A stretch of 45,974 nt of DNA, taken from Coxiellaceae bacterium (lineage in GTDB: Bacteria > Pseudomonadota > Gammaproteobacteria > Comchoanobacterales > Comchoanobacteraceae). A program made the position numbers and the translations under genes. The notes below the pieces were generated by a model that saw only the letters and a program-made list of their open reading frames with translations, made no database searches and had not been told where the DNA came from. The stretch covers positions 5,001-50,974 of the forward strand of contig CACKMC010000004.1 of NCBI GenBank assembly GCA_902601155.1, given 5' to 3'. Of this stretch, positions 45,444-45,974 are shown piece by piece. Each line of letters opens with the position of its first letter. Position 1 is the first letter of the stretch.

Positions 45444-45974
45444 ATGACTGGTTTAATGACTACCTACCTGTTGTCGTAGACCTTGAAACAGGTGGCACAG
45501 ACCCAAGCCAACACCCACTGCTCGAAATTGCCGCCATTGCACTGACATTTTCACAACAGTTTGAACTCGGCACAAGTTTTCATCGCCACATTGAAGCTTT
45601 TGAGGGCGCTGTGTTTGATCAAGCTGCACTTGATATCACCGGCATAAAACCCAACCATCCCTTTCGTCAAGCAGAATCCGAAGCCCAAGTCCTTCATGCT
45701 CTGCATGACACTATTCAGCCACTTGTTCGCCAAGCTGGTTGTAAACGCGCCATCTTAGTCGGGCACAATGCACACTTTGACCTTTCTTTTCTCCAAGCAG
45801 CTTACCATCGCAACCCCAAAGTCAAAAGCCCATTTCACCGTTTTACAGTCCTGGATACTGTGACATTATCAGCGATCTTTCTGGGTGAAACCGTGCTTGC
45901 CAAAGCCGTCCTAGCGGCAGGCCTAAGTTTTAACATTGACGAAGCGCATTCTGCACTATACGACACCGACATCA
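45440..45974 (+). CDS. rnt: Ribonuclease T (3' end cut by the window)
   Basis: RNase T is a DEDDh 3'-5' exonuclease that trims tRNA and other stable RNA 3' ends. ATG 45440 overlaps the ftsY stop as ATGA. The visible 178 residues contain Exo I VVDLETGGTDP (Asp14 and Glu16), Exo II GHNAHFDL (119-126) and Exo III with HSALYDTD, matching the family in order. Only about 30 C-terminal residues are missing beyond the window. Confidence 0.93.
   Translation, partial: MNDWFNDYLPVVVDLETGGTDPSQHPLLEIAAIALTFSQQFELGTSFHRHIEAFEGAVFDQAALDITGIKPNHPFRQAESEAQVLHALHDTIQPLVRQAGCKRAILVGHNAHFDLSFLQAAYHRNPKVKSPFHRFTVLDTVTLSAIFLGETVLAKAVLAAGLSFNIDEAHSALYDTDI

Overview
This looks like the chromosome of a host-associated gammaproteobacterium. 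The evidence is gammaproteobacterial housekeeping genes (tyrS, dapF, an ftsY-rnt pair, a petABC operon, an aerobic caa3-type oxidase), moderate-to-low GC, very His/Gln-rich proteins, degenerate ankyrin-like proteins, and an outer-membrane barrel resembling the Legionella LbtU porins. A Legionellales/Coxiellaceae-type origin is my inference, not a demonstrated assignment. I saw no phage, transposase, rRNA or CRISPR array. Layout: (1) 1-17.7 kb is a rearranged locus built on a 4,995-bp direct repeat (4466-9460 and 12142-17136, identical wherever compared). The repeat carries the C-terminal two thirds of a SecA-like ATPase/helicase, a small secreted Cys/His-rich protein, trhO (tRNA U34 hydroxylase) and the first 213 codons of a PilQ/HofQ-like secretin. 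The left copy is fused in frame to the N-terminal 1,449 residues of a different SecA-like protein, giving a 2,470-residue chimera. At its right end the left copy cuts the secretin and runs straight into the 5' end of the second SecA-like gene. The right copy sits in what looks like its native context, with complete gene products. (2) 17.7-23.6 kb is a tightly overlapping cytochrome oxidase operon: tetraheme cytochrome c, CoxB with a fused cytochrome c domain, CtaD, a Cox11-like protein without its copper motif, and CtaE. (3) 23.6-27.4 kb is an accessory block: two large unknown proteins (one ankyrin-like) and three consecutive single-span small membrane proteins of shared architecture. (4) 27.4-36.7 kb holds an M23 murein endopeptidase, tyrS with a DAGK/YegS-type lipid kinase, and an RND efflux operon (adaptor, pump) overlapping a YejF-type double ABC ATPase. 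(5) 36.7-45.97 kb holds tRNA-Met, an internally duplicated four-span membrane protein, a divergent dapF, a LexA/CI-like regulator without a visible protease dyad, the bc1 complex (petABC, minus strand), a barrel porin, an AhpC-type peroxiredoxin, an exported unknown protein, ftsY and the start of rnt, which is cut by the window end. How the genes work together: bc1, the tetraheme cytochrome and the caa3-type oxidase form an aerobic electron-transport chain from ubiquinol to oxygen. The first 17 kb is the part least like a standard genome and most worth checking, both as biology (double SecA-like chimera, promoter capture) and as a possible assembly error.
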